Assembly (NCBI RefSeq): GCF_000004195.4
Contig: NC_030677.2
Coordinates: forward strand, 116,027,036 to 116,091,035
Length of the DNA: 64,000 nt
Direction of reading: 5' to 3'
Source of the DNA: Xenopus tropicalis
Taxonomy: Eukaryota > Chordata > Amphibia > Anura > Pipidae
Shown: piece after piece, positions 33,476 through 44,749 of the stretch
Position numbering within the stretch: position 1 is the first letter of the stretch
Layout of the letters: each line of letters starts with the position of its first letter
Position numbers and translations under genes: made by a program
The notes under the pieces: model-generated
Database searches by the model: none
What the model was told of the DNA's origin: nothing
Seen by the model: only the letters and a program-made list of their open reading frames with translations

Positions 33476-33598
33476 AAACTAAGTATCTTTTTTTTGATAA
33501 AATTTTCCTGGTGTGCATCAGCATTTTTTACATATTTACATTGTTTATCTGATTTGCACCCAGGTTGTTATCCCTATAAGTGTGTGCCTCAGCCTTTT

Positions 33599-33624
33599 TA
33601 TATATATATATATATATATATATA
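33599..33624. repeat. (TA)n microsatellite
   Basis: Pure alternating T and A. Confidence 0.9.
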
Positions 33625-34903
33625 CGCCTTTGGGCTGTGGCAAAAAGGAGACTTACATTTGGTATTTAAACACTAATTGAAAGTCTCTAGAATTGCCTTG
33701 ATTTCTTTTTTCTGTGGCTGCTGCAGGGGAAAAGCTTGGTATCCATTAATCCATGGCTTCTTTAAGGTACATTAAGATCACATTGCTGGCACCTTTTAGC
33801 TCCCCAGACAAGCTTGTGGCAGTACTACACACACCCAATGTAACCTTTTTTATATTAGGACTGTCTCTTTAAAAATGTATCTGCTTAAAATGATTGCATT
33901 TCATAAGAAACAACCTTTATTAATTTATTAGCATTCAGTCTGGGAATTTGAAATTTGGTAGAATTTTAGGAAACTAATGCAACCAGCCATATTGGTCAAT
34001 AATGGTATATACAGTATATCACTGTCCTGTCCAAACTTTCAGAATTCATTATCACAGAATATCCTTAAGCATGACAAGTCTGGGATGCTAAATCCCATAG
34101 TAAGCTGTGGACAAAGCTAAAAAAAAAAAATACAGTTTTTCTCCTGTTAATTCCAAAAATTGTAATATGGGTTACAGGTATTGCCAATACTTTTTAGTTT
34201 ACTGTCAGAACAATTTATTCTGAATAGATCTAATTTGATCGTAGTCATCATTTTCTTTAATAAATCCAAAAAATCATTGTGTATTATTATGTTTAGTAAT
34301 AATAGCCCATATTGCATCGAGTGCAAGGAAGGTCAATGCAGAAGGAAAAGGTTTATTGAATATTTAAAACCCATACATGAAATGGTAAAATAACATAAAG
34401 CATGGTCAAAATATACATTTATTTAAAATATAGACTAACTCTTGTGTCTATTTATTGCAACTTTAGTATTTAGCCCTAACATTATATACATTGTATAACA
34501 AAACATAGAGTAAAAACAATCTTATTTCAGTTGAAAGAGAAAGAAAATACTTTGCCCTTGTTACATTGTCATTGCTACATAGTAAGTCTAATCAGGAGAC
34601 ATATTCATGTGTTAGACGATTTGAGAAAAAAATAATAATAGTGCTCTGTATCTAATACCAGTAATTTCACAGATGAAAATTAGGAAATTGCTAATGTAGA
34701 TATCCAAGACGACTGACAGAAAAGATTTTTAGACGATGATAAGGTGATTAAGCATACTGTGTTTTGGTTGAGCTAAGCTTAAATTAATCCTGTGGTTTTG
34801 ATAAAATCACACAGTTATTGATATGTTGTTAGAATAACTTTTCTGCAAGTCACCTTGCACCAGTCAGATTAGAGTGTAAATAGAATGTATATATCTATAT
34901 TTT

Positions 34904-34904
<1 letters not shown>
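33625..34904. other. Unique sequence
   Basis: About 1.3 kb of AT-rich DNA without a recognisable gene or transposon end. An open frame at 34181-34393 has no motif. Confidence 0.35.
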
Positions 34905-34953
<49 letters not shown>

Positions 34954-34971
34954 GTCTGTCTATCTGTCTGT
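34905..34971. repeat. (ATCT)n microsatellite
   Basis: About 16 units; the last few are interrupted by GTCT variants. Confidence 0.95.
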
Positions 34972-35544
34972 GTTCAAATCCACATCTGTCCAAATCAATC
35001 CAAATCTGAACCATCCCTGTAACTTTTAAGCTTTGGACAACGTAATGTAATGTAATATTTTTTAAATGTGTGGAAAAATCATTTTGTTAAACCTGTTTTG
35101 CACTCATTGCAACCAGTCACCTGGTACCATTTATTTGTTTGATTGATTGCTTTGAGGGAACTAGGCCTGGGCAAATGTGATGCCTTTTATTACATTTTAA
35201 CTTGATTAACATACCTTTTTCAGTCTTAAGAAACTATATATATATATATGTATAGTACATGTATGTGAATCATTCTTTTCTTATTAATCATTATAATCAT
35301 TATCATTATAATTACTATTGTATAATACCTGCCAACATTTCACATGTACATTTGGGAGAATTTAGAACACTCTGATTTTCCCCAGTCATAACCAGTTATG
35401 CCTAGCAACACACCCACATATCAACCCCACTCTTCCAACAAACGCTTACTTTCTGCTAGGCTTGTTACTTTTGAGATTTTATTCTTGATTAGTGGAACAC
35501 AATTTGGTTATTACCAAACCCATTCAGAATATTAAGGCATTGTA
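34972..35544. other. Unique sequence
   Basis: Contains a short (TA)n near 35239. No gene seen. Confidence 0.35.
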
Positions 35545-35634
35545 AGCTCTTTTGGGAAGGACCCTGTTTGCCTATTGTATTGATCACTTTTTTTTTTACA
35601 GTGCTATGGAATATGGCTCTTTATAAAGTACAAT
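35545..35634 (+). repeat. L2/SINE-like 3' tail
   Basis: gtaagctcttttgggaagga, ccctgtttgcctattgtat, cagtgctatggaatatggct and ctttataaagtac follow the same order as the tail copies at 12421 and, inverted, 62011-62222. Confidence 0.65.
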
Positions 35635-35637
35635 TAA

Positions 35638-36011
35638 GGGCACATTTACTAATCCACGAACGTCCGAAAAGCGTCCGAATGCGTTTTTTTGGTAATGATC
35701 GGTATTTTGCGATTTTTTCGTAAATTGTCGCGACTTTTTAGTAGCGTTACGACTTGCGCGAATTGTTGCGCCTTTTTCGTACCCATCGCGCCAAGTACGA
35801 AAGTTTCGGATTCATTCAAGCTTCAGTATCGTGACTTTCCTTGGGCCAGGTTGGAGCTGCAGAGTGCCATTGAGTCCTATTGGAGGCTTCCAAAATCATG
35901 CAAAGTCTGAAAGGTTTGCCCGCCATTTACGAGCGCTCAATACGAAAAAGTTGCGACAATATACGAGCAAATCGTAACGGCTACGAAAAAGTCGCGACAA
36001 TTCGCGCAAGT
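35638..36011 (-). mobile_element. CGAAAA-type MITE, inverted copy, truncated
   Basis: Starts with the right terminus (gggcacatttactaatccac) after a TAA, then ggtattttgcgattttttcg, the middle landmark caggttggagctgcagagtg, and agcgctcaatacgaaaaagt. It stops at gcaagtcg, where a Kolobok-type end is attached. Relative to the copy at 36906 it runs in reverse. Confidence 0.85.
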
Positions 36012-36012
36012 C

Positions 36013-36031
36013 GGTGTTACTGTTCCTTTAA
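36013..36031. mobile_element. Kolobok/T2-type right terminus, 19 bp
   Basis: ggtgttactgttcctttaa is identical to the end of the longer fragment at 36217-36328. Only the terminus is present, joined directly to the CGAAAA-type MITE. Confidence 0.65.
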
Positions 36032-36101
36032 AACACAAAAAAATATGTTATTTAGCCATTGTTCTACGAATATCTAGTGTTGATTTAAAATCTCACCCTA
36101 A

Positions 36102-36213
36102 GGGGCACATTTACTAATCCGCGAATCCGAATGGGAAAAATTCGGATTGGAAACAAACATTTTGCGACTTTTTCGTATTTTTTGCGATTTTTTTCGTCGC
36201 CGTTGCGGCTTTT
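36102..36213 (+). mobile_element. CGAAAA-type MITE, left end
   Basis: Starts ggggcacatttactaatccg after TAA, then aattcggattggaaacaaac and gcgactttttcgtatttttt. It is broken at 36213 by a Kolobok-type fragment. Confidence 0.8.
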
Positions 36214-36216
36214 TCC

Positions 36217-36328
36217 TATAGTAGGGTTACTGTAGCAAACACACCAGTTTTACCAGTGCAGGGCAACAGTACATTATATTTTTATTACTTTAAAGCTCTT
36301 TCATTTTTTGGTGTTACTGTTCCTTTAA
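36217..36328. mobile_element. Kolobok/T2-type MITE, right end
   Basis: caccagttttaccagtgcag, ggcaacagtacattatattt and ttttttggtgttactgttcc lead to the terminal ctttaa with TTAA at 36325-36328. The wording is that of a common Xenopus T2 MITE (recalled). Confidence 0.8.
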
Positions 36329-36905
36329 ACTTGTTATGCTGTTAGAATAATTCATACAATAAATCCTCTACAAAAAACAATTAAATGCTATATTTGTGTT
36401 ATGCATTGAGGCTTCATAGTATTTAATCTAAAACTCCACCATGCTTTCTTCTATAACTAAATCTGTATTATTCCTCCTCATGCACGCCACCTGCTATAGC
36501 TCTTGAAACCTTAGTTGAGGCACATTATGATTTATGAAAACAAAATGGATTCAATTGTTAAACTTATATTAAACTAATAATATTTAATTTGTTTTAGGCC
36601 ACACTGTCATTAACTTTTACAGAGTTATCAAATGCACTTAAGGAGAAACTCTAAATCAAGGACTTTCAATATAAATGAATATAAATTAACAGCAATTTTC
36701 TTACCTGTAATTGGGTGATGGCATGTCTCCTCTTTAATGATCATGATAGTCACAGTTGGGGACACACCAGTGTTTTAATATTAGTTTGTCCTTATTTCAT
36801 CCTGAAAGTGACATAAAGACTCTCAAGGAACTCGGGTTGGGTTAGTTTGGGTGGAAATTTAGATAAAATCTGTTTTTGAACTTGGTTAATTATGCTTCAC
36901 ACTAA
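36329..36905. other. Unique sequence
   Basis: No gene or repeat recognised. Confidence 0.35.
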
Positions 36906-37414
36906 GGGGCTGATTTACTAAGACACGAATTCCAACCATATTGGAAAAATTCCGATTGGAAAACGAACATTTTGCGACTTTTTCGTATTTTTTGCGATTT
37001 TTTCGGCGCCTTTGCGACTTTTCGGAAATTATTGCGACTTTTTCGTTACCAATACGATTCGCGCGAAAAAACGCGAGTTTTTCGTAGCCATTACGATTCG
37101 CTCGTATCTTGTCGCGACTTTTTCGTATTGAGCGCTCGTAAGCGACGGGCGAAACTTTCAGACTTAGCATGATTTTGGAAGCCTCCCATAGGACTCAATG
37201 GCACCCTGCAGCTCCAACCTGGCCCAAGAAAAGTCACCATATTGAAGCTTGAATGAATCCGAACGCTACGAAAAAATCGCAACATTTTGCGCAACTTTCG
37301 GAATGGCTACGAAAAAGGCGCAACAATTTTCCGAAAAATCGCAAAATACCGATCATTACGAAAAAAACGCAATCGGACGCATTCGGCCCGTTCGTGGGTT
37401 AGTAAATGTGCCCC
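36906..37414 (+). mobile_element. CGAAAA-type MITE, complete, 509 bp
   Basis: Left end ggggctgatttactaagaca, right end ttagtaaatgtgcccc, flanked on both sides by TAA (36903-36905, 37415-37417), which fits a Harbinger-type 3-bp target. Long outer segments with repeated gcgactttttcgta / gctacgaaaaa words are inverted relative to each other and surround a unique centre (catgattttggaagcctccc, gcagctccaacctggccc). Frames on both strands in this interval come from those repeated words. Confidence 0.9.
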
Positions 37415-39003
37415 TAAGAAAGTAAGGCGATCCTCAAGAACATCTGTTGCATCTTAGCTTCCAATAAGTGGCATCTGCTGTAATTCACTGTAGTGTAGTC
37501 AGTTTGGTCAATATGGAACTGCATGCTCCATAACCATGGATCCCTAATGAATGTGGTGTTTTGTACTGATAATAGAAAGACAGGCTTGCTTAGTTTATAC
37601 ATTGAAAAACGTAGCTTAAGACACTGCTATGCTTTCTGACAAACTCAGAAGCCATTTATGTATAATCCATAGTCCCTTCAACGTAATATTGATCTCCCTG
37701 TGACCCCTTTAGAATGTAGAGACAGCAATTTGTTGGAACAGTGTTGGAATAGTCTTTGTATGCATTGAACACTCAAGGAAGGAAAGATATAGATCAGCAC
37801 TCTGAACATACCAACGTTTAAAGAAGAGAAACAAAAGCAGAAAATGAAAAGGGCATGCATTTTCCAGAGTGAAATATGGGTGACTGACTGAGCTTCAGTA
37901 CTTCTATATGCAAAAGGTCACTTGCCTTATAACTCGTCAAGTTATAAAGGTCAACTGGACTACTTTAGGCATAAGTAGTCTGTCAGTGGTTGCAAAAGTC
38001 ATCTATTCCCTTTGGTGTTTATGTTTAGTGATAAACAATATAACTACAATATAACTTTGGCAACTTTCAACTTAAGGTGACTACCTCACTGTGAAAGAGC
38101 AACTTCACAAGCAAGGGATAAAGTATATATCTCTGTTACTGGATGTGACCCATCTACTGCCCAATCTTACAGGAATATAATCCAGTTTGTATAATATACA
38201 AACTAAAAGCATCATCTGTGGCCTAATACCTTGTGTGGGCAAAGAAGACATTCTTCTTATGATGAATGCTACTAATTAGTACACAAAAGGGAATATTACA
38301 TAGGATGCTGTGGGCAACTACATTGGTTCAGTTGGGCACCTGTTCTAGATCATTAGCATAAAAAATTAGCGTTGTTTTTATATCCCAAGGGGTAAACAAA
38401 ATGCCAAATCAGAACAGAACCGGAATAATAATAATTCAATAAAAGAATAATTTTAATTGGCTGAACAAAGCAATTATGGATGGGTACACATGTAAAATGA
38501 GGTGCATGCATATGTATTAAATCATGCATATAGTGCAAGGGCTACATATAAAAAGCTGCAATGTTCACTAAACTGAACAGAAGACAATATATGAAAATCT
38601 TAATACATACTGTATACTTTCCAATACACATTAAGTTAGCCAAATTGCACATGCTATTCTGTCAGAGATCCCTTCCTTTGGGGAGAATAAAATTAACCTT
38701 TTACAGATAAACATGTATAAGCTCACCATTAGAGTAATAAATATTTACACCTAAATAGTTTTCCTTCAAATTAGTGTCCCTTAAACTCTTTTCATAATAC
38801 TATTAATCATGGCGCTCTGCAACTAGCATTCTAGTACCTCAATAAAGCTAGTTATGTTGACTGCTGGAATTAAGCCTGATTACTTTTCAAGCCTCTCCCT
38901 TCCACTTCTTTGTTGGCAATAGTGTAATCTCATTTCTTCTCTAATTAGAATGATATATAAATGCATATAGAACATTACTGACCCTTTAAACATGACACAG
39001 GCA
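37415..39003. other. Unique sequence, about 1.6 kb
   Basis: No gene or transposon end recognised. A palindromic patch around gtcaagttataaaggtcaac (near 37937) is short. Confidence 0.35.
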
Positions 39004-39557
39004 TGGATGAATTCCAGCACCTCCCACTAAGCTTATGGACTAGAAATACAGCATCAACCAGTTGGCTGGTTGGCTATACCTACTTGGTATTACCACTGGT
39101 CTTGAGCTAAACTCAGATAATAAGCTACTCCTAGCCAAGGTATTCTTTCAAGCCCGCAGTTTTATCACTCTCAACTGGAAATCGCAAATGGCGTCTGCCT
39201 ATGAGGCATGGCTTGGGGCCGTAAATGACACCTGCCATCAAGAAAAGCATTCTCTAAGCAGGAAAGGCAAACCCAACACCTTTACCAACATCTGGGGCAG
39301 CTGGCTAGCCCACACTTCGACAAGTACTATTACTCCTTAGTACTGCCACCCCTCACCCACACTGCTGTACCCATCACAAGGTATATCAACCCAGGAGGGG
39401 TAGTTATCTATCACCATAATTATAGCTCTGATGTGAGTTCTATGATGAGCCATGTATTTGATTGTAAAACACTTATTTCTCCTTGAGCACTGTCAAATGT
39501 TTTGTACCTGCATATGGTGTTCCTTTTACAATAAAACTTACCTGAACAAAAAGAAAT
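39004..39557 (+). pseudogene. L1-like LINE 3' end (ORF2 C-terminus and 3' tail)
   Basis: An open frame at 39062-39340 ends LAKVFFQARSFITLNWKS, then EAWLGAVNDTCHQEKHSLSR and FTNIWGSWLAHTS. The pattern A-R-x-x-I/F...W-K-S, W...V, and F...IWGSWL is that of the ORF2 C-terminus in L1/Tx1-type LINEs. The 3' tail contains aataaaacttacctg at 39531-39545 and a short A-rich end at about 39548-39557. The copy is 5'-truncated, with a stop seven codons before the preserved part. Confidence 0.65.
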
Positions 39558-42515
39558 GCAGTAATTATACACAGATATACACATGTGGAGAAATCAAACA
39601 TTGCATTAGTCCCAACAAAATTGAACTGAGAAGACCAGTCCCATCTCCATTAAATAACTTCAATCTGACCCTGTACCTACTTGCAACACTTGACTGGACT
39701 TAACACTGGACTGATGACCCAACCTGAATCCCATAGGCCAAGCCATGATTGTGACAACATAGAGAGGCTAACAATTTAGTGGGTCTTTCCCAAAATGGAT
39801 GCCCTCCTTAATTTTCTCTGTCCCACAATCCCATCTTGTGCCTCTCCAACACTTCCCACTGATATCACTAAACATAACCATTCCCCCAGCATTGTCCTTG
39901 CCTGTCATCTGCCCCCTCAATGCACTCTGCATTTTCAGGGCCTTCTTTCTGGTGGCAACACAATATTAATCAATGAATAAGGTATTCAATTGAACAGAAA
40001 CCAGAAAAGCTTGTAGCAAGTACTAAGCCCCTGTTAATAAGTCAGATAAAGTTTTCAATAGCAGTTACATTCCTTCATTATGCAATTAAAAAAAAAATGG
40101 AGACTTCATCTTTAAAATCAGTTTTTTTAAACATACAGTTAGTAAATATTTGAAAATACATTATGTAAAAACTAAAAAGAACTTAACATATTTTATGGAT
40201 TCTGTACACGCTATTCTTGGAAGGTATAGTTATACAAACTTGCATTTTATTGCATTTTTATACTTGCCACATGGAGAGCATTTGGTTGTTTAAAGCTTTT
40301 TTTTTATTAGGCCATGAAGAACAAATCACATAGAAAGCCATACAACACTATTTAAAAACATCATTTGCTTTAAGGTCTAGATAATTATAAAGTGTAGAAT
40401 CTGAGCTTCATTAATCAAGTATGTGTGAGAAGCTAAATAGGATTATAAATAGCCTATGGAAAAGAAATGTTGAATATTGTGTCCCTTTAATTGCGAAATT
40501 GCTTATTAAATGCAGGGATATATTTTACTGAGTTCTGCAATTTCATGAAGGCAGCCAAACAATAAATGCATGTTGCGGGTTTAGAGAACAGCAATATATC
40601 AAATATGCCTTGCAACTCATGAATAATAATATTTATTCATTATAAAGAGAAACAGCATGTGCATCGTTTCTTTATGAACTAGAGTCACGACTCTTGTTGA
40701 ATTTTAAGGGCCTTCATTCCATTCAGCCTGGGAGTCACAGAGGCATTATATTTGTTCTACAGAGTAGCGAGTTTCTTTTCTTTCGTGTAATCGCCATGTG
40801 GCGCTGCTTTGTCATTTGGGTTGATCTGTCTTTGGGGGCAATAATATTTTGTCTTTACACTTTATTCTGATCATAGATTATGTTTTCCTGAATAAATAGC
40901 ATGCTGGCACCATAGTTACCCATACATTTCCTTTAGTGGCCTGTCTTGATGTTTTAAGTAACTTTTTCTGCTCGTAGTTGTCTCTCCATGACACTTTTAC
41001 AACATGACCTTTGATTTTGTCTTATCACTGCTTATTTTTTCTCTTCCAACAGACACACAGGATTTGTTACGCAATTTAGTTTGGTGACAGTTAATGGCAG
41101 ATGGGAGTATTGCGGTGCATTACATAGCAATCTAATAATGCGTGGATGTGAAATGTTGCAGGAGCAAAGTTGTTATATTTCACGGATCCTGTGCTCTTCA
41201 GATGTCCTCTGCTGTGTGTGTTCAGATGTTTAAAAGGAGTTTTAGTAAAATTAAGGTAAAAGATATTTTTATAAGGAATTCCTCCTTCTTTACTTGTGAT
41301 TAGGATTATTTTAACTCTGCCTCTAGCTATAGATATTTACTGTTCCATATTTAGTGCCGGCAGCACCAGAAAATGTCATATGCATAGTGCATTTAGTCTA
41401 TGTGCATATTTGAAAATGCAAAATTGTTTCAATAAAGCGTGATAGTTTTATTTATGATTATGTTTATTTTCTTTTTGTATGTGTTTCTAAACCAATGCAT
41501 GAATACATATTCAGGGCATGAATAAACACATAGTATGAAAGTTCCAATAGGATAGATAGACTTTGGTTTTGTGCAAATACTGATGACCTAACCTGTAACC
41601 TAATTACCAACTGTCCATTTTATTATTCCTAACTACACTGGCAGCCATCTGGGCTATATTTGTTGCCAAAATAGTTACCTGTATTTACCCTGATGAGATA
41701 TCATTTGAATCAGAAGGAAAATCCTGTAATCTGAACTTCACGGAATTGCACCTTAGCTGACTACATTGCTGGCAACCATGGTGAACAAATAAGGGCATGC
41801 CTGATTCCGCCCATCATTGGCTAGATTTGCAAACCTTTTGTCTGCACATTTGTAGACATGAGACCTAAGAGTGTACATAAAAGCAGTGAAAAACTAATCT
41901 ATGTAAATATTTTTACAAGTCTAACTGGAATTAGCTGGTATATCTAATAGACATTAATATTTTAGTGGCTCTTTAATCATGCACGCATGCTGAACCAAAA
42001 ACAGGATTGTGTAATTTATGGTGCTCACCATCAATTTGAGGACTTCCCTGATTCTTTAGATGCAACTCTGCTGTAAATATTAACATGGCATGCACTAAGA
42101 ACCCTGAATTTACCTGCATCTCCAAGGTGGCAGTATATCTGGGGTTCCCCTGCTTCCTGTGCATGCTAGTGCTCCCTAACTTGCAAGTCTTAATGATGCA
42201 TTCTAGGTGGGATAGGGGGCTCGTATCTCCCTGCCCATCCTTTATTACAAATATTTATTTCGTTGGAAGCGCATAAAAATAAAGAAACAAAGCAAAAAAC
42301 AAAAATATAGTGCAGATCAATGGAGTAATGAATGATATTAACACCACACGTACTTAATGGTATATTGATAAAAACGTGTTGACCCAACTCCGTAGTGAAT
42401 GAGAGATAATGGATGCTCACCAGAACACCATGAACTAGAACATGTAGGTCCAACCCAACAGGGCAATTGATTGGAGGGGGTCAGATACCTCAATATATGT
42501 AGGTATCCTGCTTGC
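39558..42515. other. Unique sequence, about 3 kb, with candidate conserved block
   Basis: No transposon end recognised. 40490-41450 is the most conserved-looking part (homeodomain-like taataatatttattcatta, ttacgcaat, agagtcacgactct). Open frames at 39452-39980 and 41973-42453 have no motif. Confidence 0.3.
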
Positions 42516-42608
42516 AGCTTAGCCCTTATAGCTCAGATCACACATTCCTAAGGGAGAGGGGAGTGCGTTTTATTAATTCCTCCTTTCTTACCTTTCCCTC
42601 TCCTTTAA
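42516..42608. mobile_element. Kolobok/T2-type MITE, right end
   Basis: gctcagatcacacattccta and gggagaggggagtgcg are followed by cctttccctctcctttaa, with TTAA at 42605-42608. Same family as 33027. Confidence 0.6.
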
Positions 42609-44618
42609 AAATCATATCCTGTACTGTTTTTTTTGACATAGTGAAGGAATGATCTGTATGCATATATACTCTCCCTTAATCTGCTGCTGGTTTACAGGTA
42701 GTATTCAGTAATCAGTGAAGCTGCCAGAGCAGTATCTTTTAACAGGGGACATTGTTGTAAAAAGTTTTAGGATCATTCTTTAAGCACACAAGGATGTGGG
42801 AAGTCTGTGCTACTGTGGCACCAAGCACTCCTACAAAAGAATAAACATTGTAACGGTGCAATAGAAGCTGTGTGTATTAGATTTTTGACAATGTTAGTTT
42901 ACAGTCTGACAGACAAGGTTAAGCAAAGTAGTTTGGTTACACTGATAGCACAGCATAGGCAAAGTTTAATCTTTAATAGGAGTTCTTTGCTTGCTATGAT
43001 GCCAAGCCTTTCACTCTAAAATGTTGCCATGTAAGGCACCATTTTTGTCTTTCTTTAAATATATAGCATAATTAAATATATAAGACTTTATTTGTATAGT
43101 AGTAAAGCTGGCTGATATTGAGAAGCTCTAGATACAGACCCTGCATGCGTGTGTTATGCTGGTTCATTTTTTTCTTTCACTTTTTAGATGCAATTACTAG
43201 AACATGGTTAACATAAAATATAAGTTTTCTGGGCATTTTTCAATGGTGCATAAGGGGGCATACTTTTTCATTGCTTAGGGTCAGTCTCAGTTGATAATGA
43301 TATGAATGTAAACCAAAATGTATTTCAATTAAATTACAGTAAAAAATAAATCCATTATGTCGGTGCACCAAGTTCCTTTCGTTTAACGGGCACAACGGCC
43401 TGTTGTATAGAATATTGTCTTCCGTCTTCGCAGTGCTGCTTCATAACATGTTTAAAATAAAATCATTATTTTCCTACCACTTTATGGAGTAACAACTTTA
43501 TGTGCAGATAATAAGCAGCACGGAATTTAGAGCACGGAATAAAGAGTAATGCACAAACTCCTCCGCTGGCAGTTTCTGCCATTTCTGAAAGTGCCATGGA
43601 CCCTGCTGACTTAAATACATATTTGTATTCACATCCTCTGTTTAGTGGACCATAGAGATATTTCTCATGAGTTATAAGGTCGCAGTATCTGTGAATCCAG
43701 TGTGACAGCTTTAGATGTATTTGTCAGATTTCCATCTGTCACTATTTTCAATTCATATAGATTTTTGCACCCTTCCTTTTTTATTTAGTAAAAAAAAACT
43801 GTGAATAAAATGGTTTTTAATGCATTTCCATATATGTTTTGCACAGAGGCATCATTTTAAATATAGCATTAATATAACTGCTTTCCTGTTTCACTAAAAT
43901 ATTTTCTCTCTCCTCCAGGGAACAGTACATCTTTATCTTTAGATATGATATAAAGCCCTATGGTGGACCATATATATGTATTTTAATGAGCCTTTCTGCA
44001 GTCATTTTATGACCTCCCTTTGTGTATTTCATATTTTCATCATTTGGATTTTGCATTGGAACACTGGTATTTTCTGCTGCGTTACACAATGTAAGTAGGT
44101 TTTTACCGTAGTTGCTGAAAAATATTCTGAAATATTGAATATTATAAGGGTCAATTATCTATTGACCCTTTGTTTTGGATCAGACTGGGGAGGCTGGCAG
44201 CTACTCTTAAGTAAGCCACATTAGGCAAATGTCATTAAGTACTATGTATTGGGGTAGTAGTAGAAGCTATGGTGCTGGGCTCTAATTTTCAAGTGGTTTT
44301 ATGAAATTTTTGTTTAAAGGCTTTTTGTAACCAATCAAATTGCAAAATTACAATTTTATTTTAGATAGGCTTCCCTTCTGTAGGTTTGCAAGAGTCAAGG
44401 ATAATATTTAAACAATGTTTATCTACACTCACTTAAGCTCTAACTTCAGTGTATTCTAAATCTCTTATCTGTTATCTGCTGTGTAAAATGGGGGGCCTAC
44501 AACTTCATTACAGCTAGTAGCTCCTTCGTGTAACCTTTTATAATGATTCTGGAGTACATAAAAAATTAATACAATTGTATGGTAAAACTTTATTATTTTT
44601 AAAAGGACATAAAAGCCT
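42609..44618. other. Unique sequence; candidate conserved block at 43380-43790
   Basis: No repeat recognised. 43380-43790 has several CpGs in otherwise AT-rich sequence and paired tgacag/ctgtca words near 43700-43740. An open frame at 42807-43019 has no motif. Confidence 0.25.
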
Positions 44619-44749
44619 TTAAAGGAGAAGGAAAGGTAAAAACTAAGTAAGCTTTATCAGAAAGGTCTATGTAAATACAGCCATAAGCACTCACAGAAAA
44701 GCTGCACTAAAAATGCTAAAATGCCAAAATTACTTTCCTTCTCCTTTAA
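44619..44749. mobile_element. Kolobok/T2-type MITE, minimal 131-bp copy
   Basis: ttaaaggagaaggaaaggta and tactttccttctcctttaa form long inverted ends with TTAA at each edge. It keeps almost only the ends, so it is an internal deletion derivative of the family at 33027. Confidence 0.88.

Noticed and set aside
34905..34971. Possible CRISPR-like or regulatory array
   Set aside because: It is a plain ATCT microsatellite.
36886..37172. Overlapping open frames on both strands in the CGAAAA-type MITE
   Set aside because: The frames follow from repeated gcgactttttcgta-like words that lack stops; the peptides are simple repeats without domain features.
41044..41235. Acceptor-like cttccaacag followed by about 55 open codons
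   Set aside because: The length is within chance, there is no start, donor or recognisable peptide; kept only as part of candidate conserved block A.
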